Part shown: positions 1 to 13,574 of the stretch, piece by piece
Numbering within the stretch: the stretch's first letter is position 1
Layout of the letters: every line of letters starts with the position of its first letter
Assembly: GCF_964340395.1 (NCBI RefSeq)
Contig: NC_135553.1
Location: forward strand, 15,167,001-15,231,000
Direction of reading: 5' to 3'
From: Glandiceps talaboti
Lineage: Eukaryota; Hemichordata; Enteropneusta; Spengelidae
DNA: 64,000 bases
The notes under the pieces: generated by a model
Databases searched by the model: none
What the model was told of the DNA's origin: nothing
The model's input: the letters and a program-made list of their open reading frames with translations, nothing else
Made by a program: the position numbers and the translations under genes

Positions 1-430
1 TTTACACGCTATTCTATAGATACAGACTATATTATCAAAATCATCGTCATATAAAATATGTAGAGAAAATGTCTGAATCCCCCCCCCCCCACCCCTCATA
101 GGATGATATGGCTTGATTTTTAAATAAAACTTTATTTTTACCCTAGTGGCAATGATTGTGACTAAATCAAATTAGAAGCATATCTTTGCTGGTTTAGTAA
201 AACTAAGGATGTCTATTGCTTCATTTAAAAGTGGCACAACGTGACTGTGTAAGCTATTTGACTCAAGTGATAATATTTGCATAAAATCATAACTAGCTAT
301 CAATTTGACAGCATTGAAATTGTATTCTAGCATCGTTAGCACATGCGATATACTAGCAGTTTCCTCAACATGTTAATGTATGTATAATAAATTATAGGTG
401 TTACTCCCAAATACCAGGTTTGAGTTCTAC

Positions 431-685
431 CAATAGGGAACTTGCAAACCCGCCATGTTGAATGTTGCATCATGGGAAATGTAATGATAAATACTAATCA
501 ATTAGTATTGTAAACAATATTGTCACATTGTTTATAACCATGAATGATCAATTCATATTTAGCTTGACCAGTGTGGGAGCATTTATTTCATTGGTAGCTC
601 CAGATAAGATATTACGATAACCACATATAATCCCATAGTCCTTTGCGTCTGAGCATGCTCAGTCTGGATTGCAAGTTCCTTATTG
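431..685. mobile_element. MITE-like element with about 20-bp inverted ends
   Basis: The left end (431-450, CAATAGGGAACTTGCAAACC) is matched in inverse by the right end (666-685), with two or three mismatches. The 255-bp body has no open frame, contains a second small palindrome (GAGCATGCTC) and resembles a non-autonomous DNA element. No clear target-site duplication was seen. Confidence 0.45.
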
Positions 686-2224
686 TAAGTGATGGTTATA
701 TCACCCTTCTCACTAATTAGAATACATCGGGTATCTTTTACTTAATATACAGCAACAACTACACCAACAAACCATATACAAATGTAAACTAGGCTTGAAC
801 CCCTTTAAGATGTATATTAAGTTTGCTGTATACATTTAACAGACATATTGTAGAGAGTAACAATACTTTAATTTGAATCTGCATTGACTCTGATGCATAT
901 TTTTGTTCAAACTTTTTGGAGAAATTATAGGATTTTCATGTACAGTACAAGATAGTTGCTAGTTGAATATTATTCTGTCTGTCTTTTTCTTTGTGTATGT
1001 TTTTATATTTTTTATGGGACATCTGACATAAAAGAAATAATAACAATGATATCTTATACATGTAGAATATATGGCTGAAAGAAGACAATAATATAAGGAA
1101 ATCTCAGTGACTCAGTAGGGTTCGTATAACATTACAACACAGGATTAGGACACCATATGTACTTTCTATTAATAGAGATGTTGATACTCAAACAGCAAAA
1201 ATTATTGGTGCAATCTGATATGATAGATGTACTGTCTGGCATGACTGGCTAGGAGGAACTTTACACAGGAATATAGATGTAATGTACACTATTACAGCCT
1301 ATCTATACACTGTATTGATAATCTAAACTTGAATGGATGTAAACACTTGCAATACATTGCAAATGACAGTGTCTATGATTTAAAGTGTCACTAAAACATT
1401 CACACATACTATCCTACTGAGGTAACGTTTCTTTGTCAAAGGAATAAATGAATACTTTGTACGCAGCACAAAGTTCTAATTTGCCTTGATTTAATACCCC
1501 CTGTATACGTTTGGTGTTAAATCAATTGGATCAGTTTTTTTATGACACTGCCTCAGCTCAATGCAATACAATTCCATGCTTGTAAGTTACGAGGACTAAC
1601 TGCAGTGTTAGTGGACAGCATAGCCTGTAGGTGTCAGTGTGGCACTTGCACTAGAGATTAGTCTTTACAATTCTTCTGCTAGTAATAGGTAACGCGACAC
1701 CCTGTGAATTAGGGTGTACATGTACATGTAATTCCATTTTATTAGCAAGTACCTTAATAAGACTTTTTAAGTATCAATTTATTCAACAGTGTTATAAATG
1801 CCACTGTTACTAGTATCTAGTTTATACTCAATGTAATATGTAGCTAGAATGTGTGTGCTATGACTGCATAAATTCTGGTTCTCCCTCGTAAGCTAACTTT
1901 CAGATGTTACACACCAAAACCATTACAACAGCTGATGTTGTAACTTCTCTGCTATAAAGTGATTACAATGCTTGCAGTTATGTACATCTACATTTTCAAA
2001 GTCTACTTACGCTGTGTGTAGTAGTAGATAAATGAGACCAGTTCTGATGACTCAGGCTTTCTTTTTTACTGACTGACAATGTGGAATAAAAGAGTTATTT
2101 TTATCATTTAATAATAATCTTTATTTATACTGGATAGTTCTTATAGTATATAAACACTTGTATCCCAAGAAGTCCAGTGAGGGCCATCCCTCATGGGTTC
2201 AGTGTTAATTCAGGAGGAAACCGA

Positions 2225-2385
2225 AATACTTGGGGAAACCTGCATTATTTGGTAGAGTCAAACTCACAACGCTCTTCTTCTTACAGCATGGTAAATTTAA
2301 TCAAACCCTGAATGCAGTTCGAACCCCGACCGTAGTGGTAAGAGGCAAGTGGTGTAACCTTTGTACTCGCCAGTGGTTAAAGTAC
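2225..2385 (-). mobile_element. Possible tRNA-derived SINE fragment
   Basis: Read on the minus strand, a stretch resembling a Pol III A box (TGGCGAGTACAAAGG) is followed about 30 nt later by a good B box (GGTTCGAACTGC), as in tRNA-derived SINEs. No cloverleaf could be folded by eye, so it is not called a tRNA. A related phrase (GTTTCAGTGTTAATGCAGGA) near 42466 suggests a dispersed family. The call is weak. Confidence 0.3.
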
Positions 2386-2390
2386 ATATG

Positions 2391-2486
2391 GTACATACAT
2401 ACATACATACATACATACATACATACATGCATGCATGCATGCATGCATGCATGCACGCACGCACGCACGCATGCATACCTACCTAC

Positions 2487-2527
<41 letters not shown>

Positions 2528-2540
2528 TACATACAGCTCA
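2391..2540. repeat. Compound microsatellite CATA/CATG/CACG/CCTA/CA
   Basis: Consecutive tetranucleotide blocks (CATA)n, (CATG)n, (CGCA)n and (CCTA)n end in a (CA)n run and a short CATA return. Long open frames across it are repeat artefacts. The same block order recurs at 19299-19410. Confidence 0.95.
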
Positions 2541-3399
2541 TAACAGGTGTAGCTTAAAACTTGCCCTTGGTCCAATAAAGTTGAAAATAACTCATGTACA
2601 ATGTAGATCATTATGCAAATTAGTAACTGCCCTGACATTTGTTCCTGGGGAGAACACTGAGAGAAAACAATTATTGTATCGTACGCTGATATCTACTAAA
2701 TGTTTGGATTATACCATTCTGCTGGTAGTTCAACAATAAATCATTGAATCATATATCTAAGTTTTGAATTGTATATATTGACTTTGTGACTGTGAGAGGT
2801 CAGAGGTCAACGAAACACATTTCACATCTGCGGTCATAAAATTCTAACGATCACACAGAACATGTCTTCAAGAAGTAACATTGTCAGTATAAATCATAGC
2901 AACATTGTTCATTAATTGAAGGCGGCCAGTTATGGTTATCATTGCAACTTGTGAATAAAATGGACGGGTTTTTACATAATGTTGGCTATATTTAGACAAA
3001 TTACTAATCTAAATTGGTTGCCTTTATTGTGTTTTTGTCTATAAATGGTTCATTCATTGTAGCCTGTTGGTTTTTTTTTAAATGCTCACTTTCATTGTGT
3101 TTGGGAGTATGGCTTTCATTCAACTGAGATACCATTGTGACAGGGTAATTGTTGGAAATGGGAGTGACACTACTTCCACCAGATGAAACCACACTCACAA
3201 CACGTAGTGTAAACGTACATCACAAATATAGCTTCACATCACTACATTTGAGATTATCTGCAACAAGCTCATACAGACACAAACTAAAACTGTAAATATG
3301 TTGACAATATATTGTTCATGGTTCCAAGAATCAATCAGTAAATATGTTGACAATAATGTACCAAAGGACATCGATATTAAAACTCTGTAATACATGTAC

Positions 3400-3885
3400 C
3401 CCTAGGTCTATGATTATGTCATATGCATTAGTAGGTCAATGGTTATGCCACACACCCTTAGGTCCATTGTAATGTCAAATACATGTATATGTATGTACCC
3501 TTACATGCAGGTCTCTAAAGATGTCAAATACATGTACATTGTACCCCTAGGTCTATAAAGATGTCAAATACATGTACTGGTATGCTAATGTAAATGTACC
3601 CCTGATCTATGGTTGTCAAATACATGTACCCTGCATCTATGGTTATATCAAATACATGTACCCCTGGGTGTTTGGATGTATCAAATACATGTACCCCTTG
3701 GTGTTTGGATGTATTAAATATGTGTACCCCTCGGCCCGTGTTTGGATATATAAAATATGTGTACCCCTGCATCTATGGCTACATGTACTACACAGTATGT
3801 CAAATACACTACCCCTGCAGCTATGGTTATGTCAAATACAGTACCCTGGGTGTTTGCATATATCAAATACGTGTACAAGGTTACA
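3400..3885. repeat. Degenerate minisatellite, about 35-40 bp unit
   Basis: About a dozen diverged copies of a unit containing GTCAAATACATGTACCCC and a GGTCTATGGTTAT-like part. Copies differ in length and spacing, so the array is old or interrupted. Open frames on both strands arise from the repetition. Confidence 0.85.
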
Positions 3886-4395
3886 TAAATGCTTTCATCA
3901 GAAACTAAAACCTGTATCAGACAATAACATTATATTGACCCATATGTAAGGTATGGGACTCACGAGTCTTCATAGTGTACTGTCAGTAATAACTAAATTA
4001 ATCAGTTATCTTCAATTCATACAATAGTTATGTCAAGGTCATGTGAAAACAAGACATCCAAGCTACATGTTAATAGATTTGCCTGGTCAAGGTCACAGGT
4101 ATTTAAAGGAGCACTGCAGTGTAAACTGGAGAGTAAACATTAGAACAACATTGCTTTAATAGAAATTCTCATTCCTTCACTTGACATTGTGGTTGAACTG
4201 GCAAAGCTACATGTAGTGAGCTTCACCAGTTTGCACACCCATGTTGAGTGGATTGTCATATACCACGGTATGTAAACAGATGAAGAAGGAACACATACTA
4301 GTAGGAGATTGCACTAATTAAACTGTTACATGTAATTTGCAAGTAAGACAATTTAGTGAAGTCAGTAGGAGCTGTAACAGAGTCTCAGAGTCTAG

Positions 4396-4562
<167 letters not shown>

Positions 4563-4617
4563 CTCGGTGAGTATCAATCTGCTAAGACAGTGCTCTATAC
4601 CGCAGTGGCAGAGCGTA

Positions 4618-4765
4618 ATAGTTTTGGTAGTACTGGAACTCTTTCTTGGTTGTAACTCGGAGTTTCACGCATGGTGCGATCATCAGACACAGAGAGTGTC
4701 TGATGATCGCACCATGCGTGAAACTCCGAGTTACAACCAAGAAAGAGTTCCAGTACTACCAAAAC

Positions 4766-4768
<3 letters not shown>
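4618..4768. mobile_element. Perfect 73-bp inverted repeat with 5-nt loop
   Basis: Arms 4618-4690 and 4696-4768 are exact reverse complements around the loop AGAGA. AT microsatellites flank it on both sides, obscuring any target duplication. The arm sequence is not low-complexity (it contains TCACGCATGGTGCGATCATC). It could be a fold-back transposable element or a recent inverted duplication; if transcribed it would form a long double-stranded hairpin. Confidence 0.9.
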
Positions 4769-4796
<28 letters not shown>

Positions 4797-5229
4797 ATAA
4801 CAAAATAACAATATTCCAATTTTCCACGCATACATGTACATGTATAATGTACGTTCATTTATACATGTACAATATTCCATTTTCATCCACACACTTCCTT
4901 AACTTCCAGACATACCGAGTATGTTTGTAATTATATTCCATTTTCACTGATATACTTCCTTGAATTTGTAAATAAGACATTCACAGTAACATTATCACCA
5001 GGGACACACCAAGGGTTCCAACACAGATTGTGTCCATGCCAACAATGCTTGTTACGGTAAATTATACAGTGTTCATGTATACTCAGTATAACTAATTGGG
5101 ACTATACATGTGACCACACCCAGACCCTGACGTACAGCAATGGTCAATGTATGTAGACAATTCACAATGTGATCTGTATGTACATGTATAGTATGGGTAT
5201 GTGACAAGCATCTAAAATTCTACTCTCAG

Positions 5230-5397
5230 CTTTCACAATTCAGGCTGTCCTGTTCTCAAATCTGACATGCCCTGTGATGCCTTCACAATCTAGGCTGTCC
5301 TGTTCTAAGTTGTGACATGCCCTGTGATGCCTTCACAATCAAGGCTGTCCTGTTCTAAGTTGTGACATGCCCTGTGACGCCTTCACAATCCAGGCTC
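5230..5397. repeat. 50-bp tandem repeat, about 3.3 copies
   Basis: The unit begins CTTCACAATC and includes AGGCTGTCCTGTTCTAAGT and GACATGCCCTGTGATGC. The copies are nearly identical, indicating a recent expansion. Confidence 0.9.
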
Positions 5398-6224
5398 TTT
5401 TCTTTTTGCTATTATTAAGGGTTTTATTATGCAAGAAAGAATAAGACTTAAAACATGATCTCATTTAAACACAACAAACCCCACCCTTTCACAAACATGT
5501 AGGAATTAAGGTCTTTCAATGTCACAATGTACTTTATTACACTATCAAATAAATTGTTCTGCCCACAGGTACGTGTTACATTTGTACATTGTCAGCTTAT
5601 GGAGAATCTCTGTGTCTAACAAAAGATCAGAAGGTCAATAACAGCAGCCAGTTGACTAGGGGGTGGCTATGAGTCTGATGTCAAGGTAAACACAACTCAA
5701 TTATCAATAAATGTGTCCATACTACTAAATCAGATCCCGTTCCAATGCAATTTACTTGGCCATAGTTGTGGGTAATCCGTACCTAATTTGAATTAACTGA
5801 TCTGGATTGAAGCCTACTCCGGTAGTGGTTTTCATCCGGATCAAAGTAATTATAATCAGATCATGATCAGTTACTGAGTTAGGCCTCATGTGGACAGGCG
5901 CATACTCAAGGGAATTAGTTTAATAATGAATAATCCAAATCGAATCTGGTACAAGTGTGAACAGGTACATGTACGCTTATGTAATTCGAATAAAATCCAT
6001 TTTTCAATTTTTTAATATGGATGGAAATTGGATTAAATGCGGATTAACTTGATCTGGATCAGTTTAATTTGGGCTGGATCTGGATCACATACATGTATGC
6101 ACACAGCAGTTGTCTACCAGACATGTGTATGTACACAAAACTTGTAATGTCTGACCTATATATTTTTACATAATCATAAATATTGCAATGGCCTATGTCT
6201 GTACACAAAAACATAGCAATATCC

Positions 6225-6385
6225 TGACAACACAGCTACAACAGGGAGTGTTCACCAGAAGATTGCATAACAACACATTTACAGCTATAACAGGGAATGT
6301 TCACCAGAAGATTGCATAACAACACATTTACAGCTAAAACAGGGAATGTTCACCAGAAGACTGCATAATAACACATTTACAGCTG
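6225..6385. repeat. 49-bp tandem repeat, about 3 copies
   Basis: The unit contains ACAGCTATAACAGGGAATG and TTCACCAGAAGATTGCATAA. Copies are close to identical, with the last one slightly diverged. Confidence 0.9.
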
Positions 6386-6542
6386 AGGAGAGTTGATGAC
6401 CCAGTTCATAGCCTGTAATAAAATCTAGAATACCAGTCGCTGTCTACTGAAATGACATACATACATACTTGCCTTCTGATGACCTCAATACATAAACTAA
6501 AGAAAACATGCGATAATGAATCATGGACTCTGGGTTCATACT

Positions 6543-6741
6543 TAGTAATGAAATTTCTACTCACTGTCAAAAAAATTCTTGAAAGTGAATCACAAATTTC
6601 CGTCAACGTCTCGTCAGCATGGTCAGGAGTGACAATAACCCATTGTAGTACACCCCTGATGATGCTGACGAGATGTCGGTGAAAATTTGGAATTCACTTC
6701 CAAGAATTTATTTGATTCTGTGAGTAGCCATTTCATTACTA
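6543..6741. mobile_element. Fold-back element, arms about 85 bp
   Basis: The left arm starts TAGTAATGAAATTTCTACTC and the right arm ends in its diverged reverse complement. Both arms contain the CTCGTCAGCAT motif near the centre. A single-arm relative lies at 50075-50176 inside an FLII intron, so this is a dispersed family rather than a local palindrome. Confidence 0.75.
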
Positions 6742-7194
6742 TTTAAGAGAACATGGCAACGTTGGGTTGTGCTATTCATTCCGATATATGCATTTCTTTG
6801 TTTGCTATGAAAGTATAAATAAAATATTAATACCGCTGAATGAGTCAAAGGGAAATAGTTGAAGTTCCTGTCCTGTAATTCAAATATACAATAACAACAT
6901 TCACGATTACCACTTTCTGTGTTTCTATTTACAGTTTTTACACAAGGAATGGCTTCTCTTTACAATTTAATAGTCAATGATAATGACAACTGCTCTAACC
7001 TGGTTACTTTTCAAACACCAGTTAGACAACTAAGATCTAATGACCTTTTTTATGGGAAGTTGCAGTTGTCTGCTCATCAGAATTTCTCTCCTTGTTCAGA
7101 TGTACATTTTTTGTATGTCAAGCTAAATATTTACAGAGATTTTTGAGCCTGAATTACTAAGTCTCTCCTTTTAATCCAAACTAACCAGGAATCC

Positions 7195-7330
7195 ATTCAG
7201 ATGGGGATTTAAATTTGTTATTTCCCCATGTGGAATGGGGGTTTAAATGTGTTATTTCCCCACGTGGAATGGGAGTTTAAATTTGTTACTTGCCATGTGG
7301 AATGGGGGGTTTAAATTCGAAAGGGGAAAT
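7195..7330. repeat. Short tandem repeat, about 37-bp unit
   Basis: About four copies of a unit with CCCCATGTGGAATGGGG and TTTAAATTTGTTATTT. The TTCCCCA/TGGGGAA parts give it palindromic character. Confidence 0.75.
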
Positions 7331-7799
7331 CAAAATTCAAAATTCAAAATTGCCTGGATTCTAGGTTAAATCCAAACTAATGCAGTTAAAGCACAGCTAT
7401 TGCATGTCATTTATGTACATGTACATGTATATCAAATTTATCCAATGTATGCCAGTGTTTCTTGTTTTCCCTAGAATCCTTGCAGTACCTCATTCTCGCA
7501 AACCAGAGCTTCTTCCTCTTGGCAGTGTGTCTAAAAAAAAGCTGTGGATTACGGCACTTAGTTACATTTGGCATTTAGATTCCAAGTTGATTCCTGATTG
7601 TTTCTTTACCTGACTCTATACAGTACATGGAGTTACACTTGGTTTTCAGATTATATAGGTCAAATTGAAATGGTTTATTTAGTGCCTCAGATTTCTCCCT
7701 CCAAAAGACACTGTCTTCAATAGGACAGCTGAGACTTTGCATAGTTAATTTGCATGTATGTTGACTTGTGTGACTTTATAGATAAATAATATAATAGAC

Positions 7800-8035
7800 C
7801 CTGTCACTCTCAACACTGCAGAGAAAACATTGATATAGGCAACCTGACCAGTACTGAACAGCTGCAGTACCTTTGGGTAGACTGCAAAGAAAACACTGTA
7901 CATGTATACATCCTGGGGTACACATGTACACTGATTTAATAGTGCACAGCAGCAGAAGGTTGGGTTGAAGATTGCAGAGAAAACACTGCTGCTTCAGATT
8001 TGGGTTGAAGACCACATAGAAACCATTACTACATC
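7800..8035. repeat. Degenerate repeat around GCAGAGAAAACACTG
   Basis: Five or so spaced, diverged copies of a unit with GCAGAGAAAACACTG followed by GGTTGAAGA-like sequence. It shows no coding character. Confidence 0.55.
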
Positions 8036-8535
8036 AAAAGCAGCAGTTTGGGTTGTTGAATGAAACACAGTAATTTGTAAGTCAACAGACCGCAATGATT
8101 CTCCTGGCATTGTATTGGTCACCTTACACAGTATGTACTGTGCATGTAGGCATAAGTACAAGCAGCAGGGTATGAATAATAAGAACTTTGGTCTTCATAA
8201 AACATAACCGCATGAATCACCACCACGTATGTATACACAATGCCACAATGCTGATAAACTGAGTTGTTTTTGTGTCTTGTCAACTGAGTGGGTGACACCA
8301 GACTAAATATACATTCATTTACAGTACTCATGCAGTTTCACTCACTTTCCTTCATCAATGTGTCACATCATGAAACACCCTACATGTGTAAGGTCTATGG
8401 ACTAATCAACCCTGGGTGTTCCCTAATATAATGTATGTTATTAGTTTTAGACAACAAGAAGCTATTACAATTAGACTGTTGTTTTTATGTTGTAACAGAT
8501 ACAATATGTAACACTACACTTATAAAACAGGAATC

Positions 8536-9200
8536 ACGTTTTGCAGTAGTCAAGGGCACATAGACCACTAAACATTTTACCTAGACTACCAAATTATCAG
8601 TAGTACAGGGCACATAAACTACTAAACACTGTAGCCAGACTACCAAATTATAAGCAGTAGTCCAGGGCACTAAACACTGCATCTAGACTACCAAATTAGC
8701 AGTAAGTCCAGGGCACTAAACTCTACACTGCATCTACATGTAGACTACCAAATTAGCAGTAGTCCAGGGCACTAAACACTGCATCTACATGTAGACTACC
8801 AAATTAGCAGTAAGTCCAGGGCACTAAACACTGCATCTACATGTAGACTACCAAATTAGCAGTAGTTCAGGGCACTAAACACTGCATCTACATGTAGACT
8901 ACCAAATTAGCAGTAGTCCAGGGCACTAAACACTGCATCTACATGTAGACTACCAAATTAGCAGTAGTACAGGGCACTAAACACTGCATCTAGACTACCA
9001 AATTAGCAGTAGTCCAGGGCACTAAACACTGCATCTACATGTAGACTACCAAATTAGCAGTAGTCCAGGGCACTAAACACTGCATCTACATGTAGACTAC
9101 CAAATTAGCAGTAGTCCAGGGCACTAAACACTGCATCTACATGTAGACTACCAAATTAGCAGTAGTCCAGGGCACTATATATTGTATCTAGACAACCAAA
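8536..9200. repeat. 51-bp minisatellite, about 13 copies
   Basis: The unit contains GCAGTAGTCCAGGGCACTAA and CACTGCATCTACATGTAGAC. Central copies are nearly identical; the first, second and a middle copy lack the ACATGT insert and are about 8 bp shorter. Most units carry the 10-bp palindrome CTACATGTAG. Confidence 0.95.
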
Positions 9201-10595
9201 TTAGTCCAATCATGACATATATACAACTAAACAAGGTGGTAGTCCATTAGACCAATGGAAACCAATAGAAACTGCAGTCGAATAGTTTCATTGTATTGGC
9301 TGAATCTGACTACCAAGCATAGAAGTTAAATTCAAGCCTTGTAAAGTACTGTTCATTAATTTCATACATCCAATAGTCATCAATAATCAATATTGTATGA
9401 TTATCTGCCCCATTTAAGATACTTCAGGGGTCAAAGGGCAAAATGGGCCACTACTGGTTTGTGTTAATGAAATGATATTTTGGATAACAATTGGGTAATG
9501 ATATGATCATATGCCCACTTTATGGTTACATAATGCATCATTACAAGTATCCTACATGAACCTTCATTGTATGATTTTAATTGCTTCTATTCAATTAAAT
9601 ATACTTATTACAAACACTATAGTTTATGGCCAACAAGTACATGTATGGTTTATCAATAGATGCATAATTTATGTTAATTTCATAAGTATTTATACATGTA
9701 TATGGCACCGATCCATCACACATGATGAATTCTGGGTTTTCCACCATGCCTTAGATTAATAATACAGTATAGTCTAATATTTAGTGTTTCACTCTTTCTT
9801 TTGTTGAAAATGTAATAGAATACACAATGTACTATTTCACTATGGAAATTTTATAACTTTTTATGGTCATTGTCCATGGATTTCATCACCCTATATATAC
9901 CGGTGAGCACTTGTACAACAAATGTATAGCTTTCAATTGTATGTAATTTATGACTGAATGAAAGTAAGCCCATACACTCAAAGGTGACTCCTCACCATTC
10001 CAATAGCTATCAGTCAGGTACACATGTAGGTGTATCTTCAAATACTTGACTTGTCATGAGATGGACACCAATGCAAGTACATGTCACCACATGACAAATA
10101 ACTGAAATATTGACTTTTCTTTTGAGCATTCCTAAACTGAAATATTGGGCATTCCTATCCTCATTCTCTCCAGGCCTTAATAGAGTTCTATTGTCGGTTT
10201 CAAGTGCATTGCCATCTCTCTATATAATGGCATGTATTGTGTACATGCTGAGGGGTTTGCACGCACTACTCAGGGGGATGGTTGTCACCAGACCATACCT
10301 TGGGTTCACCAGTAAAATCCCTGTCATTGATGGTATTTGGTCTTTGTTCTATAAAATTACTGATAATCAAAGGGGTCAACATGTCTTATTATAGAATAGT
10401 AGGTTCCATCTTTATCAATTAAACATAACAATGTATTTGCTATATGAAAATTTACCATGTAGCTCTGATCCACCTTCCTTCTAATATAAAATATAGATTC
10501 CATTCAATGTCAAACTATTTTCCATACACATTATATCATGTTCTGATTGACTTGTACTGAAAATTTACGATATGAGATCTGGACAATTCTACTAA

Positions 10596-10963
10596 TAGTC
10601 TAGTTCTAAACTGGTACAGTATTACATCCATTACTTTTCCAGTCTAGTCAAGGCAGTTGTTTGACCACATATTCCTGTGCTCCCCCCAACCATGTTCATA
10701 TAAACATGATGACGTCGTTGCGTCCCCACGTGATTTTAGTTTCAGACTGAAGGTGGAGTACTGGTTGACAGTTGCAGATCAGTGCTGTCCGATGACAATG
10801 GCCTGTCAGTTTGTGATGGATTACTACTGACATGCACCCTTTGCACTTCTCTCACTACAGGGGAGCACCACAATTTAAAACCTTTCGTAACTACCTTGAC
10901 CAGACTGGAAAAGTAATGAAGTTTTTTTTATACGTAATACTGTACCAGTTTAGAACTAGACTA
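10596..10963. mobile_element. MITE with long terminal inverted repeats
   Basis: The ends 10596-10656 and 10891-10963 are inverted copies (TAGTCTAGTTCTAAACTGGT at the outer edge), 60-70 bp long with a few differences and an 8-12 nt indel. The 370-bp body has no transposase frame. This is the best-formed non-autonomous DNA transposon in the window. Confidence 0.8.
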
Positions 10964-11224
10964 ACCAAAAGATGACTGGAAGTTAGTATTTAACATGTAA
11001 CTTTTAAGGCAAAGTAAACAGTTTGGACAATAAACAGTCAGTGTCATGGTTGCTTGCAAGCTCAAAGCTGCACGGCAAATAAAACTGCCATACCAGATTA
11101 TCACATTGAATGCACACAAATGTATAAACCATTTCTCCTCTGTGTGTGTGTTTGTTTGATTGTTTGTTTGTGTATATGGTGAGGTATTATACGATTAGCA
11201 AAGATGTTATATTATCAAAGAACA

Positions 11225-11610
11225 TCATACTGCATTCTTGGCAATATGTGAGCCATATCACAAGCTGCATTGACTCCTTGGAAATATGTGGGCCATGGAA
11301 ATACACACTATGTGAGTATAAATATATAATATCGTGAGTGGCAGACATATCACATTGAATTCTTGGAAATATATGATCCATATCACATTGAATTCTTGGA
11401 AATTTATCACCCATATCCCATTGAATTCCACGAAATATTTGAGCCATATCACATTGAATTCTTGAAAATCTGTATGCCATATCACATTGAATTCTTGGAA
11501 ATCTGTAAGGCTTATCATATTGAAGTCTTGGAAATATGTATGACATATCACACTGAATACTTAGGAAAAAATGAGCCATATCACATTGAATTCTTGAAAA
11601 TATGTACATG
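11225..11610. repeat. 33-bp minisatellite, about 11 copies
   Basis: The unit contains CATATCACATTGAATTCTTG and GAAATATATGAGC. Because 33 is a multiple of three, several frames stay open on both strands (for example 11363-11632 plus and 11187-11609 minus). These are treated as repeat artefacts because both strands are open at once. Confidence 0.93.
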
Positions 11611-13319
11611 TAAGCCTTACCATGTATTATAATAATACAGGTATAAGTTTGACATGAGTGAAACTGTTGTTGTTTAAGGAAAAGGTGATGTTATTGATAC
11701 AGTGGTTTAAATGCATGATACACAGATCTGTCCCCAATATACATGTACATCATATCATTGTGATTTGTCTCAATATCTGTAATATTATAGGCAAGTTGTT
11801 TTGTGATGTACTTTTTGTTATTCTCTGCACTTCAGAGTCCGTAATAAAGATTTAATAATACCAACACACTAGTTGATTTCAACAACTGCTACACCTTATT
11901 ACATCATGCATGGTGAATAATGCCATTGCCATATTTCTCTTTACTCCTTACATGTACATGTTGTAATATTGTAATATCATAATGATGGAGAGGTTCATAG
12001 AAAACATATGGTCACTTGTCATAAAGACACAGATTGTATTTATTTCAATTCAACTCTTAACTATAACAGATGGCAGAAGACAAAATTATTTCCAGTAAAG
12101 AAAGTGTAATTATTCCCCATCAGATGATTGATTTGTAACAATTAATTGATCAATTAAACTTAACGAACAATAGATACAGCATGAAATTTTGACAATACAA
12201 ATAAAACTCAAATCAACCAGGTTCTCTTGGCCATATTTCCAATCCTGGCTACTACATGTATTGAGCTGAACTTATTCTTCAGTTATTGTTTCAAGATCAG
12301 CTCCTTGCCTTGAGCACACACTGCATCATGGGATTCAACATATATGAATATGCATTAGCTGAACATAAATATTCAGATTATATTATTTGAAAGCATTTAG
12401 GATTTGATATTTTTTCTTGGCAATCACGTGTAATATAAGGGATGTGAAATTTTAAAATGACTCTCAAGAACCCCAAGTTTATAAAAATGCCTTTATTTCC
12501 TGGAGTGGTGTTCCCTACAGTACATGTACAGCAGTGTACATGTATATCCGCATTGGGATTATGCAAATGTGTGTTATCAATGTCACATGTAGCTATTGGC
12601 AAGATCAAATGAATATTTTTCATTTATATATGCGGACAGTGCAGGGAAATCCAAACAAGATACACTGTACCACTTCTTGCATAATAAGTATGACTGTTTG
12701 GTAAATAATCACACTTTAACCACCCACCCACCCACCCAGACACACACCCATCATTGCAATTAATGGGGTTATCACCTGATATTTTAGAATTGTTGAATGT
12801 TATTGGAGACTTAATTTAGAGTACGTGTATCTGTTAATTGGTCATGTACAAATGTAGCTGTCATTTATTCAATTAACTGCTATAAATCAAAGATAAATGG
12901 ATTATGGATGATGATGTAGATAGTAAATGACACTTTCTTTATGGAGTAAATACATTGCACATGTACATATATATAGATGAATCAGGACTGAGGTAGTCAA
13001 TTTCTGTTTTTAATTAGAAAAAATGTACGAGCAAGAGAGAAGTCTGTTGGAAAACCAGTCATTTCTCATTCATTCATTCTTCCAATTTCATCCATCTATA
13101 ATTGATGATAGTAACTATTGCTATGTATGTTACTATCATAGGAGCTAAGCAGAGATCTAATTTCTAGATATTGCTGTTGTGTTGTCATGGCAGCAGATTT
13201 TGAGCTTCATTCTAGCTGTTTTGGCACTAGAGAGTAAGGCAGGTTGAACATGCCACAATGTTGTCACAGAATCACATTCCATACGATAAAACCCTATACA
13301 TTGTAGTATGAATGATGCA

Positions 13320-13485
13320 TGACTGCTTGTGGCATACTCAGGGTATCTGTATCAGTGCTTGGGTTGTTTTCTGTGGCTGTGCAACAGAAAACACCACAAG
13401 CATCATGCGTGCCCTGAGTATTTACACTCGTGACTGGCACTGGTGCAAGTAATTACTGGTACATATGTAATACTGCCATTTTATG
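13320..13485. mobile_element. Fold-back repeat, first of two dispersed copies
   Basis: An internal hairpin pairs ATCAGTGCTTGGGTTGTTTT with the complementary ACAGAAAACACCACAAGCAT region. The right part, GCAAGTAATTACTGGTACAT, has a close relative in 50950-51285, which carries the same hairpin plan. A dispersed non-coding element family is inferred. Confidence 0.55.
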
Positions 13486-13574
13486 GTGCGTCATAAATTC
13501 ATGACAAGACAATTACTGTACATTATACCTGTGTTTTCATAGAAACACACTTCTCCTAGTGAGTTAGGGATGAT

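Noticed and set aside
2310-2400. tRNA gene suggested by GGTTCGAAC on the minus strand
   Set aside because: No acceptor stem or anticodon arm could be folded; listed only as possible SINE debris.
2230-2739. 169-codon open frame across the compound microsatellite
   Set aside because: It is open because of the tetranucleotide repeat; composition is His/Thr/Tyr repeats and no family is recognisable.
11187-11632. Overlapping frames of 140 and 89 codons on opposite strands
   Set aside because: The 33-bp repeat keeps both strands open; no start context, splice signals or domain.
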